Shown here in pieces: positions 6,915-15,567 of a stretch of DNA of 20,421 nucleotides; position 1 is the first letter of the stretch, and each line of letters starts with the position of its first letter. The stretch is from an uncultured Bacteroidota bacterium (GTDB lineage Bacteria > Bacteroidota > Bacteroidia > Chitinophagales > Chitinophagaceae): assembly GCA_903944755.1 (NCBI GenBank), contig CAJATB010000257.1, positions 1 to 20,421 of the forward strand, written 5' to 3'. The position numbers and the translations under genes are program-made. The notes beneath the pieces are model-generated. The model saw nothing but the letters and a program-made list of their open reading frames with translations, did not search any database and was not told the DNA's origin.

Positions 6915-9077
6915 TTATGCAATTTTACCCCAGCCTATTTTGCTTTTTTGTGATTGTAAATAAGCCCTAATAGGTGCATTTTCGGGCGAGGACAGGGTTG
7001 GGTCCTTTTCACATAGTTCAGTAGCTTGTTCTTTAGCTAATAATAAGGCTTCCCTATCGTTTATGATATTCGCTAATTTGAAGTTCAATGCGCCACTTTG
7101 CCTTGTGCCGTCTATATCTCCGGGGCCTCTTATTTCTAAATCCTTTTCGGCAATTACAAAGCCGTCATTGGTATTACACATTATTTTTAAGCGCTCCTTT
7201 GCTTCTCTGCTCGCTTTCACACTACTTAGTAATATACAATAACTCTGTTCTGATCCCCGTCCCACACGTCCTCGCAATTGGTGCAATTGCGACAATCCGA
7301 ATTTCTCGGCACTTTCAATGACCATCACACTTGCATTGGGCACATTCACCCCCACTTCAATAACCGTTGTTCCTAGTAATATTTGCGTATCCCCAGTAAC
7401 AAACCTTTGCATATTGGTTTCCTTTTCTACATTCTTTTGCCTACCATGCACCATGCTTATTTTATATTTGGGCTCGGGGAAATAACTTTTTACTTGTTCG
7501 TAGCCCTGCATTAAATCCTCGAAACTCATTTTTTCACTTTCTTCAATTAAGGGATATACATAATAAGCTTGGCGCCCTTTTGTTATTTCAGTTTTCACAA
7601 ACTCCATCACCGTACCTCTTGTGGTTTCATAACGGTGTACCGTTTTTATGGGCTGTCTTCCCGGTGGCAATTCATCCATCACACTGTAATCTAAATCACC
7701 AAAAGCAGTCATTGCTAGCGTCCTTGGTATTGGTGTAGCAGTCATTACTAATACATGGGGCGGAATAGTGTTTTTTTTCCAAAGCCTTGCACGTTGCGCC
7801 ACCCCAAAACGGTGTTGTTCATCAATCACTGCAAGCCCTAAATTTTTAAATTGTACTACGTCTTCAATAATCGCGTGGGTACCTACTACAAAATGAATGG
7901 TGTCTTCCATTAACCCTTTTAAAACGCGTCTTCGTTCTGCAATTTTTGTACTCCCTGTTAATAAAGCAACTTCAACTGGCATATCCTTTAATAATTCCGT
8001 TAAGCTTGCATAGTGTTGCTGAGCAAGGATTTCGGTTGGTGCCATTAAACAACTTTGAAACCCATTATCAGCTGCAATTAACATAGCAAGTAATGCGATC
8101 ATTGTTTTTCCACTTCCTACATCGCCTTGCAACAACCTGTTCATCTGATACCCCTTGGCGGTATCAATTCTTATTTCTTTAATCACTCTTTTTTGTGCAC
8201 CAGTTAATTGAAAAGGCAAATACTTATTATAAAAATCATTAAAATAATCTCCCACTTTTACAAACAAATGTCCACGACTATTTTTATGCCTATCTATCTT
8301 TATTAAATTCAATCGCACTTGTGCAATAAATAATTCTTCAAACACCAATCGTTCTAATGCTTTTTTATATTGTTCGTTTGAATTCGGGAAATGTATTTGC
8401 CTATGCGCCTCCCACCGGCCCATTCTATTTTGTAATAAATGCGCTGGCAAGTTTTCAGGTAAATCCCTTTCACTTATTTGCTGAAATAAAACCTGAGTTA
8501 ACTTCCCTATTTGCTTCCCATTTAAACCTCTCGCTTTTAATTTTTCAGTGGAAGGATATACGGGTTCCAATAACGACTTTTGACCTTGCGTTGCTGCAAC
8601 ATAGGGTTCAATTTCGGGATGCACTATTTGTGCCCTTCCATTAAAAAAGCTCACCCGGCCAAAAACCAAGTAGGCTTGTCCGGCCACTAAATTTTTCTGC
8701 ACCCAGCTAATTCCCTGAAACCAAGCCAATTCTAACTGCCCCGTTTCATCCTTTAACTGGGAAACCATGCGTTTGGAACGTTTTTCTCCTATCAAGTCAA
8801 TTCCTTGTAAAATTCCCTTAACCTGCACAAAATCCTGCTGTGGGGTGATATTAGCAATGAGTGTAACCTGCGTTTTGTCAATATGCCTATGTGGGAAATG
8901 CTGCAACAAATCGCCAAAAGTGTACAAATTCAGTTCTTTCTTAAGCATATCAGCCCTCAAAGGGCCTACGCCTTTAAGGTATTCAATGGGACTTGATAAA
9001 AGAGAAGCTTGGCTCAAATGGTTTTTTTTAGATTCTGTACAAATATCCCAAAAAGATGGCAAAAAATGGGTTCCCAT
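6915..9077 (-). CDS. recG: ATP-dependent DNA helicase RecG
   Basis: A superfamily 2 helicase that remodels stalled replication forks and Holliday junctions. An N-terminal wedge (OB-fold) region covers about residues 60-160. The motor follows, with Walker A GDVGSGKT (318-325), TEILAQQH, DEQHRFGVAQR (from 419), TATPIPRTLAM and the motif VI segment QLHQLRGRVGRGS. At 720 residues from the ATG at 9077 it is slightly long. The first 20-odd residues do not look like the family, where the protein usually opens close to the S.PIEYLKGVGP.RAD segment. An in-frame TTG at 9017 (then SQASLLSSPIEYLKGVG) may be the real start. The gene is divergent from trpS, with 20 bases between the ATGs, or 80 if the TTG is used. 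It heads the minus-strand unit. Confidence 0.95.
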   Translation of the reverse strand: MGTHFLPSFWDICTESKKNHLSQASLLSSPIEYLKGVGPLRADMLKKELNLYTFGDLLQHFPHRHIDKTQVTLIANITPQQDFVQVKGILQGIDLIGEKRSKRMVSQLKDETGQLELAWFQGISWVQKNLVAGQAYLVFGRVSFFNGRAQIVHPEIEPYVAATQGQKSLLEPVYPSTEKLKARGLNGKQIGKLTQVLFQQISERDLPENLPAHLLQNRMGRWEAHRQIHFPNSNEQYKKALERLVFEELFIAQVRLNLIKIDRHKNSRGHLFVKVGDYFNDFYNKYLPFQLTGAQKRVIKEIRIDTAKGYQMNRLLQGDVGSGKTMIALLAMLIAADNGFQSCLMAPTEILAQQHYASLTELLKDMPVEVALLTGSTKIAERRRVLKGLMEDTIHFVVGTHAIIEDVVQFKNLGLAVIDEQHRFGVAQRARLWKKNTIPPHVLVMTATPIPRTLAMTAFGDLDYSVMDELPPGRQPIKTVHRYETTRGTVMEFVKTEITKGRQAYYVYPLIEESEKMSFEDLMQGYEQVKSYFPEPKYKISMVHGRQKNVEKETNMQRFVTGDTQILLGTTVIEVGVNVPNASVMVIESAEKFGLSQLHQLRGRVGRGSEQSYCILLSSVKASREAKERLKIMCNTNDGFVIAEKDLEIRGPGDIDGTRQSGALNFKLANIINDREALLLAKEQATELCEKDPTLSSPENAPIRAYLQSQKSKIGWGKIA

Positions 9078-9082
9078 TTCAT

Positions 9083-9090
9083 TATCTTCG
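9083..9090 (+). promoter_or_regulatory. Weak -7-like element before trpS
   Basis: TATCTTCG differs from TAnnTTTG at one fixed base and ends seven bases before the trpS ATG. No TTG is found at the expected distance upstream, so support is limited. If used, the transcript would be almost leaderless. Confidence 0.3.
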
Positions 9091-9097
9091 CACAGCT

Positions 9098-10111
9098 ATG
9101 AAAAAGGAAATTGTATTGAGCGGTATTAGGCCCACAGGCTTCTTGCATTTAGGCAACTATTTTGGTGCGATGCGCAATTATGTGCGTATGCAAGATGAAT
9201 TTGATTGCTACTTTTTTGTAGCTAATTGGCATAGCTTAACTACACATCCCGATACAAAAACATTGCAAGAAAGTGTACTTAGGGTGGTAGCAGAAAATAT
9301 TGCTTGTGGTTTGGATCCTGAAAAAGTATCCTTATATGTACAAAGTGATGTTCCAGAAATTGCAGAATTATATCTGTATTTAAACATGCTTGCTTATAAA
9401 GGGGAATTAGAAAAAACAACCACTTTTAAGGATAAGATAAGAATGCAACCTGATAATGTGAATGCAGGTTTATTAACCTACCCTGTTTTACAAGCTGCCG
9501 ATATTTTAATTCATCGTGCGGTAAAAGTACCTGTTGGAAAAGACCAAGAACAAAATTTAGAAATGGCACGCAATTTTGCGGAGCGATTTAATTATAGGTA
9601 TGGTGAAATTTTCCCTATGCCTTACGCTTTTAATTATAACAGCGAATTGGTGAAAATAATGGGGCTAGATGGAAATGGGAAGATGAGCAAGAGCGAAAAC
9701 CAAATGACCACTTTGTTTTTAGCTGACGAGGATGATATGATTCGTAAAAAAGTAATGAAAGCTAAAACCGATCAGGGACCATTAGCACCGAATTCAAAAA
9801 AGCCCGATTATATTGAAAACCTTTTCACCTTAATGAGCTTAGTGAGTAGTGCCGACACCGTGAAAAAATTTGAAGAGGACTTTAATAATAGCAGTGTAGG
9901 AAATTGTGTAATAAGATACGGGGATATGAAAAAGCAATTGGCGGAAGATATGGTGGGTTTTATTCAGCCAATCCGAACTAAAGCAACTGATTTACAAAAC
10001 AACAAAGACTTACTTATTAAAATAATTAATCAGGGCGCTGACAAAGCTAGGGCAAGCGCTTCGACTACTTTAAATTTAGTAAGACAAGCAATTGGAATGA
10101 AATACGTTTAA
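9098..10111 (+). CDS. trpS: Tryptophanyl-tRNA synthetase
   Basis: A class I aminoacyl-tRNA synthetase that charges tRNA-Trp, 337 residues from the ATG at 9098. The open frame extends back to 9056, but those 14 extra residues overlap recG and do not resemble the family. From 9098 the protein opens MKKEIVLSGIRPTGFLHLGN, the standard TrpRS N-terminus. The HIGH-type motif is H17-L-G-N20. KMSKS is at about 195-199 and is preceded by GLDGNG. The VPVGKDQEQNLEMARNFAERFN segment of the catalytic core is intact. It is divergent from recG and 42 bases upstream of the deoxynucleoside kinase gene. Confidence 0.96.
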   Translation: MKKEIVLSGIRPTGFLHLGNYFGAMRNYVRMQDEFDCYFFVANWHSLTTHPDTKTLQESVLRVVAENIACGLDPEKVSLYVQSDVPEIAELYLYLNMLAYKGELEKTTTFKDKIRMQPDNVNAGLLTYPVLQAADILIHRAVKVPVGKDQEQNLEMARNFAERFNYRYGEIFPMPYAFNYNSELVKIMGLDGNGKMSKSENQMTTLFLADEDDMIRKKVMKAKTDQGPLAPNSKKPDYIENLFTLMSLVSSADTVKKFEEDFNNSSVGNCVIRYGDMKKQLAEDMVGFIQPIRTKATDLQNNKDLLIKIINQGADKARASASTTLNLVRQAIGMKYV

Positions 10112-10153
10112 ACAATTTAAAATAGCAAATAACTATTTTGTATCACTACGACT

Positions 10154-10789
10154 ATGGCAAAAATAAAGAAACCCAAACACATTGCAATCGCAGGAAACAT
10201 TGGCGCAGGTAAAACAACCTTAACTGAAATGCTGAGTAAGCATTACCGTTGGATTCCCCAGTTCGAGGATGTGGACCATAACCCTTACCTTATTGACTTC
10301 TACGACGATATGCCCCGCTGGAGTTTTAACCTTCAGATTTATTTTTTGCATGGCAGGTTGAACCAAATTTTAGAAATTCAAAGGGGTACTGAAACTATTA
10401 TACAAGATAGAACCATTTACGAAGATGCAAATATATTCGCGCCTAACTTACATGAAATGGGATTAATGAGTAAGCGTGATTTTGATAATTACTATGGATT
10501 TTTTAGTACTATTAAAACAATGGTTCAACCTCCCGATTTATTAATTTACTTAAAGGCTTCTGTTCCTACATTGGTGTCGCAAATACAAAAGAGAGGACGA
10601 GAATACGAGGAAAATATTCGTTTAGATTATTTAAAGAAGCTAAATGAATTTTATAATAAGTGGATAGAAGGATACAAAGAAGGCCCGTTACTAATAATTG
10701 ATTGTGACAAAAATAAATTCGGAGAAAACGAAGAAGATTTTGGCGAAATTATAAGCAAGGTGGACGGGATGTTATATGGCTTATTTTAG
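10154..10789 (+). CDS. Deoxynucleoside kinase (dGK/dCK/TK2-like)
   Basis: A 211-residue P-loop kinase of the deoxynucleoside kinase family, which 5'-phosphorylates salvaged deoxynucleosides. Visible motifs are Walker A GNIGAGKT (14-21), Glu38 in FEDVDHNPYL, the DRT motif (85-87; usually DRS/DRY) with Glu90, and a LID region rich in arginines (QKRGREYEENIRLDY, about 145-159). Substrate preference (deoxyadenosine, deoxyguanosine or other) cannot be read with confidence from the sequence. It is co-directional with trpS upstream and the FAD dehydrogenase downstream (41-base gap). Only a partial -7-like TATTTTG at 10134-10140 is seen before it, so it may be read through from trpS. Confidence 0.88.
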   Translation: MAKIKKPKHIAIAGNIGAGKTTLTEMLSKHYRWIPQFEDVDHNPYLIDFYDDMPRWSFNLQIYFLHGRLNQILEIQRGTETIIQDRTIYEDANIFAPNLHEMGLMSKRDFDNYYGFFSTIKTMVQPPDLLIYLKASVPTLVSQIQKRGREYEENIRLDYLKKLNEFYNKWIEGYKEGPLLIIDCDKNKFGENEEDFGEIISKVDGMLYGLF

Positions 10790-10830
10790 GTCACCCCTAC
10801 TATGATTGTTCCTTATTAAACTGACTACTG

Positions 10831-12234
10831 ATGAATAAGATTACACCTGCCCTATTATTACAATTCAATGAAATTGTTGGGGCTGATTTTATATTTACCG
10901 ATGCGGAAAGCTTCGAAAAATATGGCAAAGACGAAACAGAGCGTTTACATTATAACCCAGAAGTAGTTGTTAAACCAAGAAAGGCGGAAGAAATTGCAGC
11001 CTTATTAAAGCTTTGTAATGAAAACTTAATTCCCGTTACTCCTCGTGGAGGTGGAACAGGTTTAAGCGGTGGCGCTTTGCCTCATTTAGGAGGACTAGTT
11101 ATTTCAATGGAACGCTTTAATAGTATTTTAGAAATTGACGATAGAAACTTACAAGTAACTACAGAACCAGGAGTTATTACGGAAGTTTTACAAAACGCGG
11201 TAAAGGAAGTAAACTTGTTTTACCCTCCAGACCCTAGCAGTAAAGGAAGTTGCTTTATTGGCGGAAATATTGCCGAAAATTCAGGTGGTCCCAAGGCAGT
11301 AAAATATGGAGTAGTTAAAGACTATGTGTTAAACCTAGAAGTGGTTACGCCTACAGGTGATATTATTTGGACAGGATCGAACGTATTAAAAAATTCAACT
11401 GGATATAATTTAACGCAGCTATTAGTTGGTAGTGAAGGTACTTTAGGTATTGTTACCAAAATTGTACTTAAGCTTATTCCACTTCCTAAGTTTGACTTAT
11501 TAATGTTAGCGCCATTTGCTAGCCTCGAAAAAGCAAGTGAGGCGGTGAGCGCTATTTTTAGAGCGGGCTTTACACCAAGTGCCATGGAATTAATGGAAAT
11601 AGATGCTATTAAAATTGTAAGCAAAATGGTAGACAGCACTGCTTTCCCTGTTTCTGACGACATTGCCGCCCATTTAATTATTGAAGTAGACGGAAATAAT
11701 ATGGATGTTTTAATGGGCGAAATGGAAGCCATTGCTGAGGTATTAGTGCAATACGACGCGGGCGAAATTTTCTTTGCCGATGATGCACAACAAAAAACTG
11801 AATTGTGGAAACTTAGAAGAAGAGTTGCTGAAGCTGTAAAAAGTGTTGGCTATACAATTGAAGAAGATACTGTTGTACCAAGGGCCGAATTACCTAAATT
11901 GGTTAAAGGCGTTAAAGCCTTAGGCTTGCAATATGGTTTCCATGCAGTTTGCTATGGCCACGCTGGCGATGGTAATTTGCATATTAGAATTAATCACCCT
12001 ACTATTAAAAACAGCTACGGTAGTGAGGAAATGAATACTATTTTAAAAGAATTATTCGTGATTGTTAAAGACCTTGGGGGCACCATTAGTGGTGAACATG
12101 GTATTGGACTAATTCAAAAATCTTATATGCCTGTAGTTTTTAAAAGTGCGAACTTGGAAATAATGAGGGGTATTAAAAAAACTTTTGACCCTAACAATAT
12201 ATTAAATGCAGGTAAAATTTTCGATTTAAAATAA
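10831..12234 (+). CDS. FAD-binding oxidoreductase, GlcD / D-2-hydroxyacid dehydrogenase type
   Basis: A 467-residue flavoenzyme of the vanillyl-alcohol-oxidase/PCMH family. The FAD-binding domain includes VVKPRKAEEIAALL (47-60), PRGGGTGLSGG (71-81), PPDPSSKGSCFIGGNIAENSGG split across about 132-153, and SEGTLGIVTK (201-210). The C-terminal FAD-oxidase domain carries YGHAGDGNLH (375-384) and SGEHGIG (420-426), the catalytic-histidine region of GlcD and D-lactate dehydrogenases. The likely reaction is oxidation of glycolate, D-lactate or a similar 2-hydroxyacid with transfer of electrons to a carrier. No GlcE/GlcF or iron-sulphur partner is encoded next to it. The next gene starts six bases after its stop, so the two are probably co-transcribed. 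Confidence 0.9.
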   Translation: MNKITPALLLQFNEIVGADFIFTDAESFEKYGKDETERLHYNPEVVVKPRKAEEIAALLKLCNENLIPVTPRGGGTGLSGGALPHLGGLVISMERFNSILEIDDRNLQVTTEPGVITEVLQNAVKEVNLFYPPDPSSKGSCFIGGNIAENSGGPKAVKYGVVKDYVLNLEVVTPTGDIIWTGSNVLKNSTGYNLTQLLVGSEGTLGIVTKIVLKLIPLPKFDLLMLAPFASLEKASEAVSAIFRAGFTPSAMELMEIDAIKIVSKMVDSTAFPVSDDIAAHLIIEVDGNNMDVLMGEMEAIAEVLVQYDAGEIFFADDAQQKTELWKLRRRVAEAVKSVGYTIEEDTVVPRAELPKLVKGVKALGLQYGFHAVCYGHAGDGNLHIRINHPTIKNSYGSEEMNTILKELFVIVKDLGGTISGEHGIGLIQKSYMPVVFKSANLEIMRGIKKTFDPNNILNAGKIFDLK

Positions 12235-12240
12235 TAACTC

Positions 12241-12840
12241 ATGAATTTAAAATCATTTGCACTTTCTTTATTTATTTTAATTGCTATTGCTTCAAATGCG
12301 CAAACAATTGTAACAAACAAGAACTTGATCGAGCCAAGGCCAATTTTGTTGGGGGGCGGAATTGTAATTGGAGGTGGTGCAGGTTCTTTTCAAATTGGCT
12401 TAAATCCTGAATTACTTAAAAGTTACAATGAATATGTTGATTTAGGGGTTGCAATGAATATATATTATTCCTCTTTCAACGCTAACGAGTGGAATGAATA
12501 CAGAACAAGGAACTTACAATTAGGCATTGGCACTTTTGTCAGAGTTTGGCCTATACAAAATTTCTTTTTACAGCTACAGCCCGAATACAATATAACCATG
12601 GCCTACGAAAAGAATGTCGCAAGTGGCATGTCGGGTACAGCAAATTTTGGCGCAGCAAGTGTATTAGCTGGTATAGGGTATGGCCATCATAGCAAAAATG
12701 GTATGAGTTATTTTTCTATCATGTTTGATTTAGTAAATGATATGCGTTCACCCTACCGATTGGGACAATTACGCGCGCAACCAATTTTTAGAGCAGGTGT
12801 TGGTTTCCCAATTAATTTAAAGAAGCGAAAGACTCAATAA
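12241..12840 (+). CDS. Predicted small outer-membrane beta-barrel protein
   Basis: A 199-residue protein with a clear signal peptide (residues 1-20, ending SNA before Gln21). The mature part has alternating hydrophobic and polar stretches rich in Gly, Tyr and Phe (ILLGGGIVIGGGAGSFQIGL, FLQLQPEYNITMAYEK, GMSYFSIMFDLV), compatible with an eight-strand-type outer-membrane barrel. I do not recognise a named family and assign no specific function. It starts six bases after the GlcD-like gene, which suggests one transcript. Its last 29 bases overlap the end of the convergent LOG-family gene. Confidence 0.7.
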   Translation: MNLKSFALSLFILIAIASNAQTIVTNKNLIEPRPILLGGGIVIGGGAGSFQIGLNPELLKSYNEYVDLGVAMNIYYSSFNANEWNEYRTRNLQLGIGTFVRVWPIQNFFLQLQPEYNITMAYEKNVASGMSGTANFGAASVLAGIGYGHHSKNGMSYFSIMFDLVNDMRSPYRLGQLRAQPIFRAGVGFPINLKKRKTQ

Positions 12841-13360
12841 TTTCTTCTGCCGAGCTACAAATAATTAATCGATCTCTCCAATTATCGTATAAAAACCCTT
12901 GTAACTCCATTGTATCTAATAAATGAATTAGTGCATTGTAATAGCCTCCGGTATTTAAAATAAAAACTTTCTTGTCGTGAATTTTTAGGTTATTCCAAGT
13001 GAGCAGTTCAAAAAGCTCGTCCAATGTGCCCATGCCACCTGGTAGCACTATGGCAGCATCCCCTTTATCGTAAAGCAATAACTTCCTTTCGTGCATTGTT
13101 TCAGTAACAATTAGTTCGGTAAGGCCTTTATGTTCCGCCTCCCATTCTAATAACAGTTTTGGGATAATGCCAATTACTTTGCCCCCTGCAGCCAAAGCTG
13201 CATTTGAAACAGCCCCCATGATACCTTTATTACCACCACCATAAATGATTGTACGTTTACTATGGGCTAATAAATTTCCAAGCTCAATGGCTTGTAATTC
13301 ATACTCCTGCTGGCTCCCCAACTTTGAACCACAAAAAATAGTAACGGATGAAATTTTCAT
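12812..13360 (-). CDS. LOG-family (TIGR00730) Rossmann-fold nucleotide 5'-monophosphate phosphoribohydrolase
   Basis: A 182-residue protein with both hallmark motifs of the family: IYGGGNKGIMGAVSNAALAAGG (39-60) followed by VIGIIP, and PGGMGTLDE (107-115). The conserved MHERK (89-93) supplies the catalytic arginine region. Plant and bacterial LOG proteins cleave cytokinin riboside 5'-monophosphates or similar nucleotides to free base and ribose 5-phosphate. The physiological substrate here is unknown. It runs opposite to its neighbours: its 3' end overlaps the outer-membrane gene by 29 bases and its 5' end faces the symporter gene, 86 bases away. Confidence 0.9.
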   Translation of the reverse strand: MKISSVTIFCGSKLGSQQEYELQAIELGNLLAHSKRTIIYGGGNKGIMGAVSNAALAAGGKVIGIIPKLLLEWEAEHKGLTELIVTETMHERKLLLYDKGDAAIVLPGGMGTLDELFELLTWNNLKIHDKKVFILNTGGYYNALIHLLDTMELQGFLYDNWRDRLIICSSAEEIIESFASLN

Positions 13361-13446
13361 TTTAGGCTTGCTTTAAACTAAACAGTCTCACAATTTAGTC
13401 AAATAATTGAAAGTTTGTTATTACTTTGGGGGATCAAATTTAAACT
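13361..13446. promoter_or_regulatory. Divergent intergenic region between LOG-family and symporter genes
   Basis: These 86 bases must hold start signals for both directions. On the plus strand TACTTTG (13422-13428) is one base short of TAnnTTTG. On the minus strand TAAATTTG (13442-13435) matches the -7 element exactly, but no TTG is found 20 bases further on. Neither call is strong. Confidence 0.35.
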
Positions 13447-14916
13447 ATGAGCGCACCCATCCTTTTTGCATTTGTTATTTTATATTTCTTGGTCTTATTA
13501 GCCGTTGCTAAAATAACAGGTAAGAATAGCAATAATATGTCCTTTTTTATAGGCAATAAGAATAGTAACTGGATGCTAGTTGCTTTTGGCATGATTGGCA
13601 CTTCCCTAAGTGGGGTGACTTTTGTGAGCGTTCCTGGAGCAGTGGGCAATGGTGGCGCATTTTACTATTTACAAATCACGTTTGGGTATTTGATTGGATA
13701 TGTCGCAATTGCTTATGTATTATTGCCTATCTATTACAAAATGAATTTGACGTCTATTTACAACTACTTGGAAAATAGATTTGGCATTGGAGCTTATAAA
13801 ACGGGTGCCTCCTTTTTTATATTATCAAGAACCTTAGGCGCCACAGCAAGGTTATACTTGGTTGTTAAAATACTACAAGTTTTTATCCTCGATAATATGG
13901 GAGTACCTTTTTGGGCTACTACTTTAGTGATTTTAATTATGATACTATTATACACTTATGAAGGGGGTGTTAAAACAATTGTATGGACCGATACTTTACA
14001 AACATCCGGCATGCTATTAGGATTAATTATTTGCAGTATCTATATCTTGTCTTCCTTACATTTTTCAGTTTTTGATGCATTAGAAGCGATGGAAGCGAAA
14101 GGCTTATCTACGGTGCTTGATTTTAATGTAAATAGTAAATCTTTTTTCTTGAAACAAATTATAGGGGGTGCTTTTGTAACACTCACTATGACTGGACTTG
14201 ACCAAGAAATGATGCAAAAAAACATTTCAGTAAAGACACTGAAAGATGCACAAAAAAACATGATCACAATTGGATTCACAATGATGATAGCGATTAGCTT
14301 ATTTTTATTTCTAGGAGGGCTGTTAAGTTTATTTGCTGCACAAAATAATGTAACTGCAGTGGGCGATACCCTATTCCCTACTTTAGCATTGAACCACATG
14401 CCTCCCTATATTTCAATCATCTTTATTTTAGCATTGATATCCGCATTATTCCCAAGCGCTGATGGCGCAATTACTGCATTAACTTCCAGTTTCTGCATTG
14501 ACATATTAGGCATGCAAAAGCAGGAAGCATGGGATGAAGCAAAACGAAAAAAAATAAGACAGCGCGTCCATCTTACTTTCGCGTTCCTGTTTTTACTACT
14601 TGTACTTGTTTTTAAATGGATTGACAATAAAAGTATCATTGACCTTATTTTAAAAATAGCCTCTTATACCTATGGACCATTGTTAGGCCTATTTGCCTTT
14701 GGTATATTGACCAAGCGCGTACTTAAGGACAAATGGTCGTTCTTGCCTTGCTTTTTGGCACCTGCACTATGCTTATTATTGGATTATATTCAGCCCTATC
14801 TTTTTGGATCCGCCCCAGGAAGCTTTAGAATTGGACAGGAATTATTGATTATTAATGGCTTATTTACCTTTTTAGGTTTATGGGCGATTTCGATGCCAAA
14901 TACAGAAAAAAAATAG
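13447..14916 (+). CDS. Sodium:solute symporter (SSS family)
   Basis: A 489-residue inner-membrane transporter with about 13 predicted helices. The N-terminal region SFFIGNKNSNWMLVAFGMIGTSLSGVTFVSVPGAVG is characteristic of SSS symporters, as are YYLQITFGYLIGY and the SRTLGATARLYLVVKILQ and YTYEGGVKTIVWTDTLQ segments of the core. It should couple inward sodium flow to uptake of a small solute (sugar, carboxylate, amino acid or similar). The substrate cannot be read from the sequence. The gene heads a plus-strand run, with the O-methyltransferase starting 10 bases after its stop. Confidence 0.9.
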   Translation: MSAPILFAFVILYFLVLLAVAKITGKNSNNMSFFIGNKNSNWMLVAFGMIGTSLSGVTFVSVPGAVGNGGAFYYLQITFGYLIGYVAIAYVLLPIYYKMNLTSIYNYLENRFGIGAYKTGASFFILSRTLGATARLYLVVKILQVFILDNMGVPFWATTLVILIMILLYTYEGGVKTIVWTDTLQTSGMLLGLIICSIYILSSLHFSVFDALEAMEAKGLSTVLDFNVNSKSFFLKQIIGGAFVTLTMTGLDQEMMQKNISVKTLKDAQKNMITIGFTMMIAISLFLFLGGLLSLFAAQNNVTAVGDTLFPTLALNHMPPYISIIFILALISALFPSADGAITALTSSFCIDILGMQKQEAWDEAKRKKIRQRVHLTFAFLFLLLVLVFKWIDNKSIIDLILKIASYTYGPLLGLFAFGILTKRVLKDKWSFLPCFLAPALCLLLDYIQPYLFGSAPGSFRIGQELLIINGLFTFLGLWAISMPNTEKK

Positions 14917-14926
14917 ACCTTTGCCA

Positions 14927-15565
14927 ATGGATTTCATAAACCCTTTAGCAAATGACTATTTAGATAAATATAGCGAAGCTACCCCTAGTTATTTAAGGGC
15001 TATGTATGACGAAACTATGAACACACATGGCCACGCACACCTTCAAAGTAGTTGGCATCAGGGCGGTTTTTTATGCATGCTTAGTAAATTGTTGCGTCCT
15101 GAATTTATACTAGAAATTGGCACATTCACGGGATTTAGTAGCTTATGTTTAGCAGAAGGGTTAGTTGAAAATGGCGCGCTACACACCATTGAATTAAGGC
15201 CTGAGGACGCCACAACAGCAATTCAGTATTTTAAACAAAGTCCTAAGGCAACCCAGTTAAAGGTGCATATTGGAGACGCGAAGGCAATAATACCTACCCT
15301 AACTCCAATGTGGGATATTGTATTTATTGACGCCGACAAAACCAGCTATATTGACTATTATGAATTGGTATTGCCCCAACTAAATAAAGATGGATTAATT
15401 ATTGTTGACAATGTACTATTTCATGGAGAGGTTTTGGTCCCTTCAATTAGCGGCAAAAGTGCAAAAGCAATTCAGGCATTTAATGAACATGTTTTTAATG
15501 ACACTAGGACAGAACAAACAATACTATCTATTAGAGATGGGCTAACTTTAATTCGCAAAAAATAA
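14927..15565 (+). CDS. Class I SAM-dependent O-methyltransferase (caffeoyl-CoA OMT-like)
   Basis: A 212-residue enzyme from the ATG at 14927. A TTG six bases earlier (14921) is in frame but is a less likely start. Motif I is ILEIGTFTGFSSLCLAEGL (61-79), with the SAM-ribose acidic residue at E90. The metal and catalytic residues of the caffeoyl-CoA/catechol OMT group are in FIDADK (133-138) and VDN (160-162). Bacterial members methylate hydroxyl groups of catechol-like or other small molecules in a divalent-metal-dependent way; the substrate here is unknown. It ends two bases before the glucosaminidase gene, so the two are almost certainly co-transcribed. Confidence 0.9.
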   Translation: MDFINPLANDYLDKYSEATPSYLRAMYDETMNTHGHAHLQSSWHQGGFLCMLSKLLRPEFILEIGTFTGFSSLCLAEGLVENGALHTIELRPEDATTAIQYFKQSPKATQLKVHIGDAKAIIPTLTPMWDIVFIDADKTSYIDYYELVLPQLNKDGLIIVDNVLFHGEVLVPSISGKSAKAIQAFNEHVFNDTRTEQTILSIRDGLTLIRKK

Positions 15566-15567
15566 GC

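Noticed and set aside
9056..9097. Longer trpS starting at 9056
   Set aside because: The 14 added residues overlap the recG coding region and do not match TrpRS N-termini, while the ATG at 9098 gives the standard opening.
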